Shown here: piece by piece, positions 8,212 to 15,456 of the stretch
How the letters are laid out: each line of letters starts with the position of its first letter
Numbering within the stretch: position 1 is the stretch's first letter
NCBI GenBank assembly: GCA_964493425.1
Contig: CAZBMW010000026.1
Span: forward strand, 1 to 29,746
Reading direction: 5' to 3'
From: CAYLMG01 sp964493425
GTDB lineage: Bacteria > Planctomycetota > Phycisphaerae > Sedimentisphaerales > Anaerobacaceae
Length of the DNA stretch: 29,746 nucleotides
Notes under the pieces: model-generated
Databases searched by the model: none
What the model saw: only the letters and a program-made list of their open reading frames with translations
What the model was told of the DNA's origin: nothing
Program-made: the position numbers and the translations under genes

Positions 8212-9045
8212 ATGCAGGTAGCAATGATAAATGACGAAATCCTGCCCCTTGATAAGCTCGATTCCGCTTATCTCGACCGGGGTTTGTACTTCGGCGACGG
8301 CGTTTACGAGGTTATACGAAGCTATGACGGCAGGATTTTCGCCCTCGATGAGCACCTCGCCCGTTTCGCCAACAGCCTGGCCGGAATCGAAATCAGCGAT
8401 ATTAATATCGAGCAAATCCGAAAAAAGGTAATTGCCGCCTTCGAAACAGCAAAAATCCCAAACGCCAGAATCTATTTTCACACCACTCGCGGCTCAGCAC
8501 AACGCGAGCACAACTGGGACAACCATATAAAGCCGAACTTCTTTCTAACAATCACCGAGCTGCCGGACTTTACCGGCCTGAAAGAAAAAGGCATCGCTGT
8601 CCTGACCCAGCCGGACCTGCGCTGGAAAAAATGCTGGATAAAGTCTCTGAATCTATTAGCCAATATTCTCGCCCGCCACGCCGCCGCCGCCAAGGGCTGT
8701 GACGAAGCTATACTTGTTGACGATGCCGGCCTGATTACCGAGGGCTCAGGCTCATCTTTTTTTGCTCTTTTCGGCCGAGGCCTGCGTACCGCCCCATTGA
8801 CCGCAAATATCCTGCCCTCCATCACGCGCCAGTATGCCATAAAAGCCGCCGAAAAACTTAACCTCAAGGTAACTGAAAAATCCTTAACACCAGATGAAGC
8901 AAAAAATGCAGATGAGCTCTTCCTTACCGTCACCACTAAGGATATAATACCGGTAATAAAATTTGACGACGGAACGATAGGGAACTCCCAGCCGGGTCCT
9001 ATTACTAAGAATCTAATAACGGAGTTTCTAAAATTTACAAAATAA
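8212..9045 (+). CDS. Aminotransferase class IV, D-amino-acid transaminase-like
   Basis: 277 residues of the PLP fold-type IV family (D-amino-acid transaminase, branched-chain aminotransferase, ADC lyase). The N-terminal LDRGLYFGDGVYEVIRSYDG is typical. The Schiff-base lysine is Lys144 in IKSLNLLANILARHAA. YFHTTRGSAQREHNW carries the R-x-H pair that binds the substrate carboxylate in Bacillus-type D-amino-acid transaminases, which favours D-alanine/D-glutamate exchange over branched-chain substrates. The start at 8212 gives the family's usual 8-residue lead before the NDE motif; an in-frame ATG at 8224 has a better AGGT Shine-Dalgarno and is the alternative. It is followed 27 bases later by the small EF-Tu-like gene. 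Confidence 0.9.
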   Translation: MQVAMINDEILPLDKLDSAYLDRGLYFGDGVYEVIRSYDGRIFALDEHLARFANSLAGIEISDINIEQIRKKVIAAFETAKIPNARIYFHTTRGSAQREHNWDNHIKPNFFLTITELPDFTGLKEKGIAVLTQPDLRWKKCWIKSLNLLANILARHAAAAKGCDEAILVDDAGLITEGSGSSFFALFGRGLRTAPLTANILPSITRQYAIKAAEKLNLKVTEKSLTPDEAKNADELFLTVTTKDIIPVIKFDDGTIGNSQPGPITKNLITEFLKFTK

Positions 9046-9072
9046 TCTTGTTTTATATAAGGAGGTATAGAA

Positions 9073-9327
9073 ATGCAGGAGCAGGAAATAGGAAAAGTGT
9101 CGGACTTTTTTGCCCATCCGGTCGTTGCCGCCATCGAATTAACCGCACCTTTGAAGGTCGGCGACAAAATCCACTTTAAGGGCCATACTACCGACCTCGA
9201 AGTTGTCGTTGAATCGATGCAGATCGAGAACCAGAACGTCCAAGAAGCGAAAGCCGGTGACTCCGTCGGCGTCAAGGTCCCCGACCGTGTCCGAAAGACC
9301 GACACCGTTTACAAAATAACGGAATGA
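9073..9327 (+). CDS. Small translation-factor-like protein (EF-Tu domain 2 fold)
   Basis: 84 residues, preceded by a near-perfect Shine-Dalgarno AAGGAGGT 8 bases from the ATG. The pattern GKVSDFFAHPVVAAIELTAPLKVGDKIHFKGHTTDLEVVVESMQ, then AGDSVGVKVPDRVRKTDTVY, matches the beta-barrel domain 2 of EF-Tu-like translation GTPases, in the short stand-alone form often annotated as translation elongation factor-like. The same barrel also occurs at the C-terminus of U32 peptidases. There is no GTPase domain. The molecular role of the stand-alone form is not established. Confidence 0.82.
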   Translation: MQEQEIGKVSDFFAHPVVAAIELTAPLKVGDKIHFKGHTTDLEVVVESMQIENQNVQEAKAGDSVGVKVPDRVRKTDTVYKITE

Positions 9328-9351
9328 TTTTATCTAATCTTCTGTCACTGT

Positions 9352-9384
9352 GAGGATTTTTATTTTATCCTCGCCGTTACGGCG
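9352..9384. other. Tandem small hairpins between convergent genes
   Basis: GAGGAT (9352-9357) pairs with ATCCTC (9367-9372) over a 9-base A/T loop, and CGCCGT/ACGGCG (9372-9384) forms a tight second hairpin. They lie 25 bases after the small EF-Tu-like gene stop. No long T-run follows either stem, so termination is possible but weakly supported. Confidence 0.35.
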
Positions 9385-9429
9385 ACTTTATTTGAACCTC
9401 GCTGCAAACTTTTTCCATAATGCGCTACT

Positions 9430-9471
9430 TATCTGCCATCAGCCGTTTGTCGTCAGTTTTCCGTCATCAGC
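9430..9471. repeat. Degenerate 7-bp tandem repeat, six units
   Basis: Read on the plus strand in strict 7-base phase the units are TATCTGC, CATCAGC, CGTTTGT, CGTCAGT, TTTCCGT and CATCAGC, consensus YRTCAGY. The array lies in the 187-base gap between the EF-Tu-like gene and the metallopeptidase stop. Confidence 0.55.
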
Positions 9472-9514
9472 TTTTGCGCCTTTGAAATCTGCGAGCAGAA
9501 ATTGACCCTCGTTT

Positions 9515-10393
9515 TTATGGAAATGTCAGTTTCATTACCCACTTTTGCCAGTCGCTTTCAAACTTGTTTATGTCATCGATTTTGAGCACTTTAAGCAGTG
9601 TCCTATATCCCGTCGGGTCGTTTTTGCTTTGCGATTTGAATTCGTGATAGAATTTTCGAAGCAGATTTTTCTCCTGCAGGTAGTAACACAGATACCTTGC
9701 CTGCGCGTAGTTATCACCGCCGGCACATCCACGATAAAATTCGAACGTCGTCGTATGCGTTAATTCCTTAAAGCTCGGCAGTGTGCCATCTTTTATCTTT
9801 TCTTTTAAGCCTTTCAGCCGCCAGTTTGTCAGTCCCAAGATTTTTCCATTCCTTTCGCAGCTCTGCTCATATAATGATGCCAGGCCTTCATTGAACCAGG
9901 CAGGACAATCGGGAAAATTCGCTGCTACGAATGGGTGCACGATTTCGTGGACGAGCGTTCCGCCGCCGGTAGCGATGTTCATAATAAGAGAGTTGTGCAC
10001 ATCCGAAAAATAGCCGAAAGGCGTTGTCGGAGCATCGTTGAAAATTTGCCTTGTATATTTGCGGTAGCTCTTTTCACCATCAAAAAGCCAGATATCGATA
10101 ATCGAGCAGGGGTCATTTTCAAAGTAGTCGGCTTTAAGTTGAGCGACAGCCCAATTTACGGTTTTTTCGGCGCGGTACTTTACCATAGAAGCCGACTCAT
10201 CGCCAATAACAACAAACGGTTTTGCCAGAACGATCGAAAAGTTGCTATCAGGGATTTTCGTTTTCAATTTTTTTATATGCTGTGCATAGTCGGCGTCGGT
10301 GTGGCCATAAGAAAGCGGCACGGGATTTATTTTATCAGCAAGTAAACTAAAAACGAACAATGCGAGCAGCTTGATAATCGTTTTCGCTTCCAT
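9515..10393 (-). CDS. Exported gluzincin-type metallopeptidase-like protein
   Basis: The start is placed at 10393 because AAGGTG sits 6 bases upstream and the product then begins with a signal peptide (MEAKTIIKLLALFVFSLLADK); an in-frame ATG 48 bases further upstream has neither. The mature part (292 residues in all) contains the zinc motif HEIVH at residues 149-153, followed by WFNEGLASLYE whose Glu169 is placed like the third zinc ligand of gluzincins (Peptidase_MA-like). GGGTLVHEIVHPFVAANFP and the NEG motif together make a catalytic role likely, but no substrate is predictable. It lies 90 bases downstream of the MuiA-family gene on the same strand, separated by a perfect 15-bp hairpin. 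Confidence 0.82.
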   Translation of the reverse strand: MEAKTIIKLLALFVFSLLADKINPVPLSYGHTDADYAQHIKKLKTKIPDSNFSIVLAKPFVVIGDESASMVKYRAEKTVNWAVAQLKADYFENDPCSIIDIWLFDGEKSYRKYTRQIFNDAPTTPFGYFSDVHNSLIMNIATGGGTLVHEIVHPFVAANFPDCPAWFNEGLASLYEQSCERNGKILGLTNWRLKGLKEKIKDGTLPSFKELTHTTTFEFYRGCAGGDNYAQARYLCYYLQEKNLLRKFYHEFKSQSKNDPTGYRTLLKVLKIDDINKFESDWQKWVMKLTFP

Positions 10394-10424
10394 TTTTTTC
10401 ACCTTAGTTTTCTGTGGATTTAAC

Positions 10425-10462
10425 CGGACAGAGGTTTGCAAAATTCAGCAAACCTCTGTCCG
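10425..10462. other. Perfect 15-bp inverted repeat between MuiA-family and metallopeptidase genes
   Basis: CGGACAGAGGTTTGC (10425-10439) and its exact complement GCAAACCTCTGTCCG (10448-10462) flank an 8-base loop. It lies just beyond the stop of the MuiA-family gene and before the Shine-Dalgarno of the peptidase gene. Neither side has a T-run, so it is not a standard intrinsic terminator; a role in RNA processing, stability or attenuation is possible. Confidence 0.75.
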
Positions 10463-10483
10463 CGGAGGAATATTTCGTATCGT

Positions 10484-12235
10484 TTATTGTTGAACGGTTG
10501 TAAGGCTCATATTCCTGTCGTACTCGGTTGTAAATGAGTAAGTTACAATTGTTGCATCTTCGTCGATAGTATTCGGTTCGAGCTCGAGGTCCCAGCGGAG
10601 CAGGCCCTTTTTCTTCAGGGTTCGGACATATTCTGCATCTTCACTCAGCGGTATTGATGTTCCTGTCAGGTCAATCTTGATTGAAGAGTTCTGCGAGTAA
10701 GGCAACCGGTCAAGCAAGCAAATTCTTGCAGGCGTATCCTTGAAATTATTGAGCGCTATACGGTAATTATAAGTGTCGATACGGTTACCGCCCTGTACCT
10801 TGGTTTTTTTGCTCTCAAGCTCGTGCTTGACCTGGATTTGTGAATCGATGCCGAAACCGGCAGTAAATTTTTCGCCGATAGTAACAAGCGGAATATTTGC
10901 CTGCCCGACGAACCGGCCGTCACAGAACATAGATGCAGGGCCGGGCAGAAGGACGGTGTCACTGTCGTTTAAGAGCTCGGCCTGCAGATAGACATAGTCG
11001 GTAAGAAGCGGCGATGCGAGAAGAGTAAAATCAGCCTTCGCTGATACCGATGCGATGCTTACGAGCTGGCGGTCGTTTCTGCTCGGCAGTGTCATCAGAC
11101 CGGGCAAATTATAAGTGACAGAGACACCTTCAATCCTTGCAATTTGCTCCAGCCGCTGCTGATACTCCTCGATTTGTCTCACAGGGGCATTCATTACCAT
11201 AATCTGGGTCTGTGTTGCATAGGTGTTAAGTTCGCCACTAACTTGTATTCCTTTTGATATGCTTCTTCTTCTCAGGTTTTCCCGCTCCTGCATTTGTTTA
11301 ATGTCTAATTGCGGCATTGGACCGCTTTGCTGCTGGCCGGGTACAGGCTGGAAAAGAGCGACCATCATCGGCTCAAGTACGGGAGGCTCGGCAACCATAG
11401 CAGGCTCGGCTGTCGAGAGAGTTAGGGTGACATTGTCCCAGTCTTCGCCGGAGATTTGATTTATTACGGCGTTATACTCAATTGTAACGGCTGAATTATC
11501 AGGATTTGCACGCAGGTTATAAAGCTGGTTCCAGTTTGCATTGTCGACGAGATAATTTAATTCGATTGCAGCTTTTTTGGCATCAGCAGAAGAAATATAA
11601 ACGACAGCCTGCCTTCTGGTTTTCGATGAGCCGGCTGTAAGCTCGGCAAGTTTTCTTTCGAGCAGGCCGAGCTCTTTTTTCATATCGTTAATTTCATCTT
11701 CAAAAGCAAGAGTTTTTTCGATGTAAACATCGGCCTTTTCGAGGATGAACTCTGCGAGATTTTTAATCGGTTCGAACTGCAGCAGGCCCCTGCCGGTATC
11801 GATTTGCTTCGCGTCGGCAACAAACTGACGAAGTTTTACAAACATATCCCACTGACTATCGAGGTGGCCTTTCTTTCTTTCGGTATGGTGAATTTCTCTT
11901 TTCAGGCTCTCGATTTTGCTATCGAGCTTTTTGACCTCCTCGCGAGTGTCCTCTTTGACAGCTTTTTCCCTGTATCTTACGCTAAGGACTTTCACGTTAC
12001 CGGAAGTTTGTGCGTAAATACTGTCGGGTATTATTTGGGAAGGAAGATTCGTGACGATGATTTGCGATGAGCCGGCGGGCAGGTCAACTTTCAAGTCCCG
12101 AGTTACAAGAGCCTGGCCTCGATAGACGGTGACTTTCGAGATTACACCCTCAGTTTCGAAATCCGCTGAAACAGCAAGGGGACATACTGTCAAAAGTGTA
12201 ATAATAAAAGCGGTGATTTTCGTTTTGTGTTTCAT
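10484..12235 (-). CDS. MuiA-family exported protein (DUF4140/DUF4139)
   Basis: 583 residues from the ATG at 12235, chosen because AGGAGAG lies just upstream and it yields a clean signal peptide (MKHKTKITAFIITLLTVCPLAVSA, cleavage after about 24); the open frame extends 45 codons further without such support. The N-terminal domain (SKVTVYRGQALVTRDLKVDLPAG) is DUF4140; a charged coiled coil covers about residues 85-205; the C-terminal DUF4139 beta domain runs to LEPNTIDEDATIVTYSFTTEYD. A Pro/Gln-rich stretch near 300-320 separates the halves. The family is named for a mucoidy inhibitor, but its biochemical role is unknown. It is divergent from the two-component system and has the shared two-hexamer promoter. 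Confidence 0.9.
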   Translation of the reverse strand: MKHKTKITAFIITLLTVCPLAVSADFETEGVISKVTVYRGQALVTRDLKVDLPAGSSQIIVTNLPSQIIPDSIYAQTSGNVKVLSVRYREKAVKEDTREEVKKLDSKIESLKREIHHTERKKGHLDSQWDMFVKLRQFVADAKQIDTGRGLLQFEPIKNLAEFILEKADVYIEKTLAFEDEINDMKKELGLLERKLAELTAGSSKTRRQAVVYISSADAKKAAIELNYLVDNANWNQLYNLRANPDNSAVTIEYNAVINQISGEDWDNVTLTLSTAEPAMVAEPPVLEPMMVALFQPVPGQQQSGPMPQLDIKQMQERENLRRRSISKGIQVSGELNTYATQTQIMVMNAPVRQIEEYQQRLEQIARIEGVSVTYNLPGLMTLPSRNDRQLVSIASVSAKADFTLLASPLLTDYVYLQAELLNDSDTVLLPGPASMFCDGRFVGQANIPLVTIGEKFTAGFGIDSQIQVKHELESKKTKVQGGNRIDTYNYRIALNNFKDTPARICLLDRLPYSQNSSIKIDLTGTSIPLSEDAEYVRTLKKKGLLRWDLELEPNTIDEDATIVTYSFTTEYDRNMSLTTVQQ

Positions 12236-12277
12236 TTTTACTCTCCTAAAAATAAGTGACAAAATTTTTCTAAATAT

Positions 12278-12322
12278 ACTATACGTTATTCGACGTGGAT
12301 TCAGAAGTAAAATGGATGTAAA
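12278..12322 (-). promoter_or_regulatory. Promoter with tandem-hexamer box for the MuiA-family gene
   Basis: On the minus strand, TTTACA (12322-12317), 5 bases, TTTACT (12311-12306), exactly 22 bases, then TATAGT (12283-12278). The start would lie near 12271, about 36 bases before the ATG. The same layout and spacing recur at 12339-12383 and 15333-15377. Confidence 0.68.
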
Positions 12323-12338
12323 ATGTTGGTGAATGGTT

Positions 12339-12383
12339 TTTACAAATAATTTACAAACTTGTGACTGCAATATAGACTATAAT
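12339..12383 (+). promoter_or_regulatory. Promoter with tandem-hexamer box for the response regulator/kinase operon
   Basis: TTTACA (12339-12344), 5 bases, TTTACA (12350-12355), exactly 22 bases, then TATAAT (12378-12383). No good -35 box is present, which fits an activator-dependent promoter. Transcription would start near 12390, about 40 bases before the ATG at 12430. A second TATAAT at 12401-12406 is an alternative. Confidence 0.7.
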
Positions 12384-12429
12384 ATAAGTAGGGTTCAGAG
12401 TATAATATTTAAAGTACAGGAAACTAAAA

Positions 12430-13134
12430 ATGAGTGATAAAAAAACAAACATTCTTATTGTTGAGGATGAAAAGAGCATCAGGGAAGGGCTGGCGGATTT
12501 TCTTGAGTTCAAGGGCTTTTCGGTGAGCACAGCAGAAGACGGTCTGCAGGCAGAGCGCATAGTAAAAGAGAAGAGATTCGATTTGATACTTCTGGATTTG
12601 ATGCTGCCGAAGATAAGCGGCGAACAACTATGCCGACAATGGCGTCGGGACGGCCTGCAGACGCCAATATTAATGGTTACAGCCAAGGGACAGGAAAAAG
12701 AAAAAATTGCAGGTCTCGACATGGGAGCAGACGATTACATAACAAAGCCCCTCTCGCTCGAGGAGCTTCTTTCGAGGATAAATGCGGTGTTGAGACGTAC
12801 CCTTCCCGGCCGGGCCGTGGGAACGAGCTTCGATTTCGGAGGCTGGCAAATAGATATGTCGAAATTAAAATGCAAACGAGATAAAAAGAAAATCGAGATA
12901 AGTAAACGCGAGGCACAAATCATTCAATACTTTGCAGCTAATCCGAACAGAGTCATTGACAGAAAAGAATTGTATGAACAGGTATGGGATGATAACTTCA
13001 GCGATTTAGGGACAAGAACGGTCGATATGCATATAGCGAAACTACGCGGCAAGATTGAAGAAGATACGGGCGAGCCGCGAATAATCAAGACGGTTCGCGG
13101 AGCCGGATATGTTTATGAGAGAGAAAAAGGTTGA
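12430..13134 (+). CDS. OmpR/PhoB-family response regulator
   Basis: 234 residues. The receiver domain (1-120) has the acidic pair Glu12-Asp13, phosphoacceptor Asp56 (LILLDLMLP), Thr84 and Lys106 (ITKPL), so it looks fully competent for phosphotransfer. The C-terminal winged helix (about 130-232) ends with the typical RTVDMHIAKLRGKIE...IKTVRGAGYVYE. Such regulators bind DNA as dimers on direct repeats one helical turn apart. The gene's own promoter carries such repeats, suggesting autoregulation. The stop lies 12 bases before the kinase start, so the two form an operon. Phosphate regulation (PhoB) is one possibility, but no phosphate-uptake genes are nearby. Confidence 0.95.
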   Translation: MSDKKTNILIVEDEKSIREGLADFLEFKGFSVSTAEDGLQAERIVKEKRFDLILLDLMLPKISGEQLCRQWRRDGLQTPILMVTAKGQEKEKIAGLDMGADDYITKPLSLEELLSRINAVLRRTLPGRAVGTSFDFGGWQIDMSKLKCKRDKKKIEISKREAQIIQYFAANPNRVIDRKELYEQVWDDNFSDLGTRTVDMHIAKLRGKIEEDTGEPRIIKTVRGAGYVYEREKG

Positions 13135-13146
13135 AAGTAGAACATT

Positions 13147-15252
13147 ATGTATAAGCGATTAATAATATTATCGTTGATAATATTTGCAGCGCTGGCCGGG
13201 ATGGTTGTACTGGGCTTTTTCGCGGTTGAGAAATGGGCGGAAGGTCTTGAAGGTAAACGAAAAGGACAGTTTGCAGAGGTCGCCGAGCAGGTCAGAAGCG
13301 ACGTCAAGCGCAAGCTCGATGATTTTATACACGCGGAGGAAAACCGGCCTTATACGGATTATCAGGTTTATTACCTTCCCGAAGATTCATTTGTCACCGG
13401 TTACCGGCAAACAACGATAATGCGTTCGCCGCTTGCAGGAGTTATGGAAAATGATTTTGCATACGGATACTTTCAAATCGGCCCTGAAGGCAATATAACA
13501 ACGCCCAATGATGAACTGGCTGAGCCTCAACAAAAAGGTACGCTAAAACAAAACCTGTTCGCTGAAAACACATCTAATATTAACAACGTCAGGCAAAATG
13601 TAGTTCCGGTTTTAAAAAGAGAAAGGCTTGTGAACGGCAAGTTGATTGTCGATGGGCAGCAATTTTCAGAAAGAGAAGCCGGTATAGCAGGTGGAGCTTT
13701 TGTAAGTTCGGTTTCTTCACCAGAACCGACGTCCCAGAAGGACATCAGCCAATCAGAAGAACAAACTCAACAGGTCGCTTATCAACCAATAGAGAGTCTT
13801 CAGCAACAGTCCCGAAGGGCCCAGGTGCTGACAAAAAGCCGCAAACTGGCAGATGAGAATATAATGCTGAACGTGGCAAGAGAACAGCAACAAGTCGAAG
13901 GAAAGCTAGGCGATTACGGGACACCTCATACTCAAGCCGGAGCGACACCAGATAAAAAAGAACAAGAAGCTGCAGCGAGATTACTTTTAGAAAATCAGCC
14001 CGAACAGTTGAATTTAGGAATAAATGCAAAAACAAGTGTCCCAGAAATTCAGAATGGAGATTCGATACGAGGTAAAGAAGAGGCGACAAAGCAGCCTGCA
14101 CAAGAAAAAGAAGATTCGATAGAATCCGATACAGTGCAGATAATGATTGAGCCGTTCGTGCCGGTCGTAGTCGGCGGCGGTGACAGTACGGGGTCGATAT
14201 TCGGCGGGCAGGTGTTTTATCTGAGACATATACAGATAGAAGATAAACACTTTCTGCAGGGATTTAAGTTTCAGGAGCAAAGATTAATCGAGGAGATTAC
14301 AAAATCCTCGAGGCAGTTTATGCGTGAAGGTATGGATTTTGTTCTTTCGCGAAGAATTGAACCGCAGGCTGCGTACACAGCGGTGCTGGATTTCGGGTTC
14401 GGAGAGATTGCACTGAACCTGATGGAATTGATACCCGGCTGGATTGAAAGAGATATTAGCAGGCTCTATAACTGGTACTTCGGGACGGTTGGGATAGTAT
14501 TTATCGCGGTGACATTCGGCTTATTGAGCCTGTGGCGGAACGCCAGGGCGCAGCTTAAACTGGCGGAGAAGAAAGACGATTTCATATCGGCAGTATCGCA
14601 TGAGCTGCGGACGCCCCTGACGAGTATCAGGATGTACTCGGAGATGCTTGAGAAAGGCTGGGTCAAAAGCGATGAGAAGCGCACCGAATATTATAAGAAT
14701 ATGCAGCAGGAAAGCGAGCGGCTGAGCCGGCTGATAGAAAACGTGCTCGATTTTTCGAGGATACAAAAGAAGCGAAAGAAGTATTCGTTCAAGCTCGGTG
14801 ACATTAACGAGTGCGTTAGTTCGGTTGTCGAAATGATGAGACCTTATGCGGAGCAAAAAGGTTTCAGCATAATAACCAAGGCCGGCGAGGCCGGGCAGGT
14901 CAGCTTCGACGGTGATGCGGTGACACAGATAGTCGTGAACCTGCTGGATAATGCGATAAAATATGCAAAGGATGCAGAGGATAAAACAATCCTTGTCAGC
15001 ACATACTCTAAAGAAGGCTTTGTGATAATCGACGTTGAGGACCACGGGCCGGGAGTGCCGCACAAACAAAGGAAAAAAATCTTCGAGGAGTTCTACCGAA
15101 TAGGCTCTGAAGATACGCGTGAGACTGCAGGTACGGGACTGGGGCTGGCCCTTGTGAAGAAATTTGCCGAGGCACATAACGGCTTTGTGGAGATATTAAA
15201 CGCCAAGCCGACCGGCTCGATATTCAGAGTCGCCCTCGCAGCCAAAATATAA
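13147..15252 (+). CDS. Membrane sensor histidine kinase with large low-complexity extracytoplasmic region
   Basis: 701 residues. Transmembrane segment 1 is at about 5-27, segment 2 at about 443-463, so roughly 415 residues face outside the cytoplasm. Residues about 170-330 of that region are Gln/Glu/Lys-rich and look disordered, between two more ordered parts. The cytoplasmic half starts directly with HisKA (AVSHELRTPLTS, phospho-His485); no HAMP domain is evident in the roughly 20-residue linker. The ATPase domain has N box NLLDNAIKYA, G1 DVEDHGPGVP, F box FEEFYR and G2 GTGLGLALVKKF. It is the cognate partner of the regulator 12 bases upstream. The signal it senses is unknown. Confidence 0.93.
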   Translation: MYKRLIILSLIIFAALAGMVVLGFFAVEKWAEGLEGKRKGQFAEVAEQVRSDVKRKLDDFIHAEENRPYTDYQVYYLPEDSFVTGYRQTTIMRSPLAGVMENDFAYGYFQIGPEGNITTPNDELAEPQQKGTLKQNLFAENTSNINNVRQNVVPVLKRERLVNGKLIVDGQQFSEREAGIAGGAFVSSVSSPEPTSQKDISQSEEQTQQVAYQPIESLQQQSRRAQVLTKSRKLADENIMLNVAREQQQVEGKLGDYGTPHTQAGATPDKKEQEAAARLLLENQPEQLNLGINAKTSVPEIQNGDSIRGKEEATKQPAQEKEDSIESDTVQIMIEPFVPVVVGGGDSTGSIFGGQVFYLRHIQIEDKHFLQGFKFQEQRLIEEITKSSRQFMREGMDFVLSRRIEPQAAYTAVLDFGFGEIALNLMELIPGWIERDISRLYNWYFGTVGIVFIAVTFGLLSLWRNARAQLKLAEKKDDFISAVSHELRTPLTSIRMYSEMLEKGWVKSDEKRTEYYKNMQQESERLSRLIENVLDFSRIQKKRKKYSFKLGDINECVSSVVEMMRPYAEQKGFSIITKAGEAGQVSFDGDAVTQIVVNLLDNAIKYAKDAEDKTILVSTYSKEGFVIIDVEDHGPGVPHKQRKKIFEEFYRIGSEDTRETAGTGLGLALVKKFAEAHNGFVEILNAKPTGSIFRVALAAKI

Positions 15253-15332
15253 AGACGTCTGCCCTACCTGCAGAAATCATTCCTCACATTATAAAAGCTT
15301 CCAAATTCAAGCAAAATTATTGAGTTCGGTTT

Positions 15333-15377
15333 TTTACATACTATTTACAAAACCAAGAGGCGTTTATGCGTTATATT
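15333..15377 (+). promoter_or_regulatory. Promoter with tandem-hexamer box for the VIT-VWA operon
   Basis: TTTACA (15333-15338), 5 bases, TTTACA (15344-15349), exactly 22 bases, then TATATT (15372-15377). The layout is identical to the two promoters between the MuiA-family gene and the response regulator gene. The predicted leader to the ATG at 15457 is about 73 bases and contains the AAAAAGG repeats. Confidence 0.68.
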
Positions 15378-15396
15378 ATATAGAGAGATGACAGGT

Positions 15397-15417
15397 AAAA
15401 AGGAAAAAGGAAAAAGG
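15397..15417 (+). repeat. Perfect heptanucleotide tandem repeat (AAAAAGG)x3 in the leader
   Basis: Three exact copies of AAAAAGG are followed by six more A residues at 15418-15423. They lie between the predicted transcription start and the ATG of the VIT-VWA gene. Each copy holds an AGG that resembles part of a Shine-Dalgarno sequence. Confidence 0.8.
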
Positions 15418-15456
15418 AAAAAATAATTGGAAATCAAAAATTTAGGAGATGAGAAA

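Noticed and set aside
8478..9305. 275-residue minus-strand open frame
   Set aside because: Shadow of the aminotransferase and EF-Tu-like genes; no ribosome site or recognisable domain.
12236..12370. N-terminal extension of the MuiA-family protein to 12370
   Set aside because: The extension would cover the promoter, lacks a ribosome site and would bury the signal peptide.
14521..15177. 218-residue minus-strand open frame inside the kinase gene
   Set aside because: Lies opposite the conserved HisKA/ATPase domains and shows no family features of its own.
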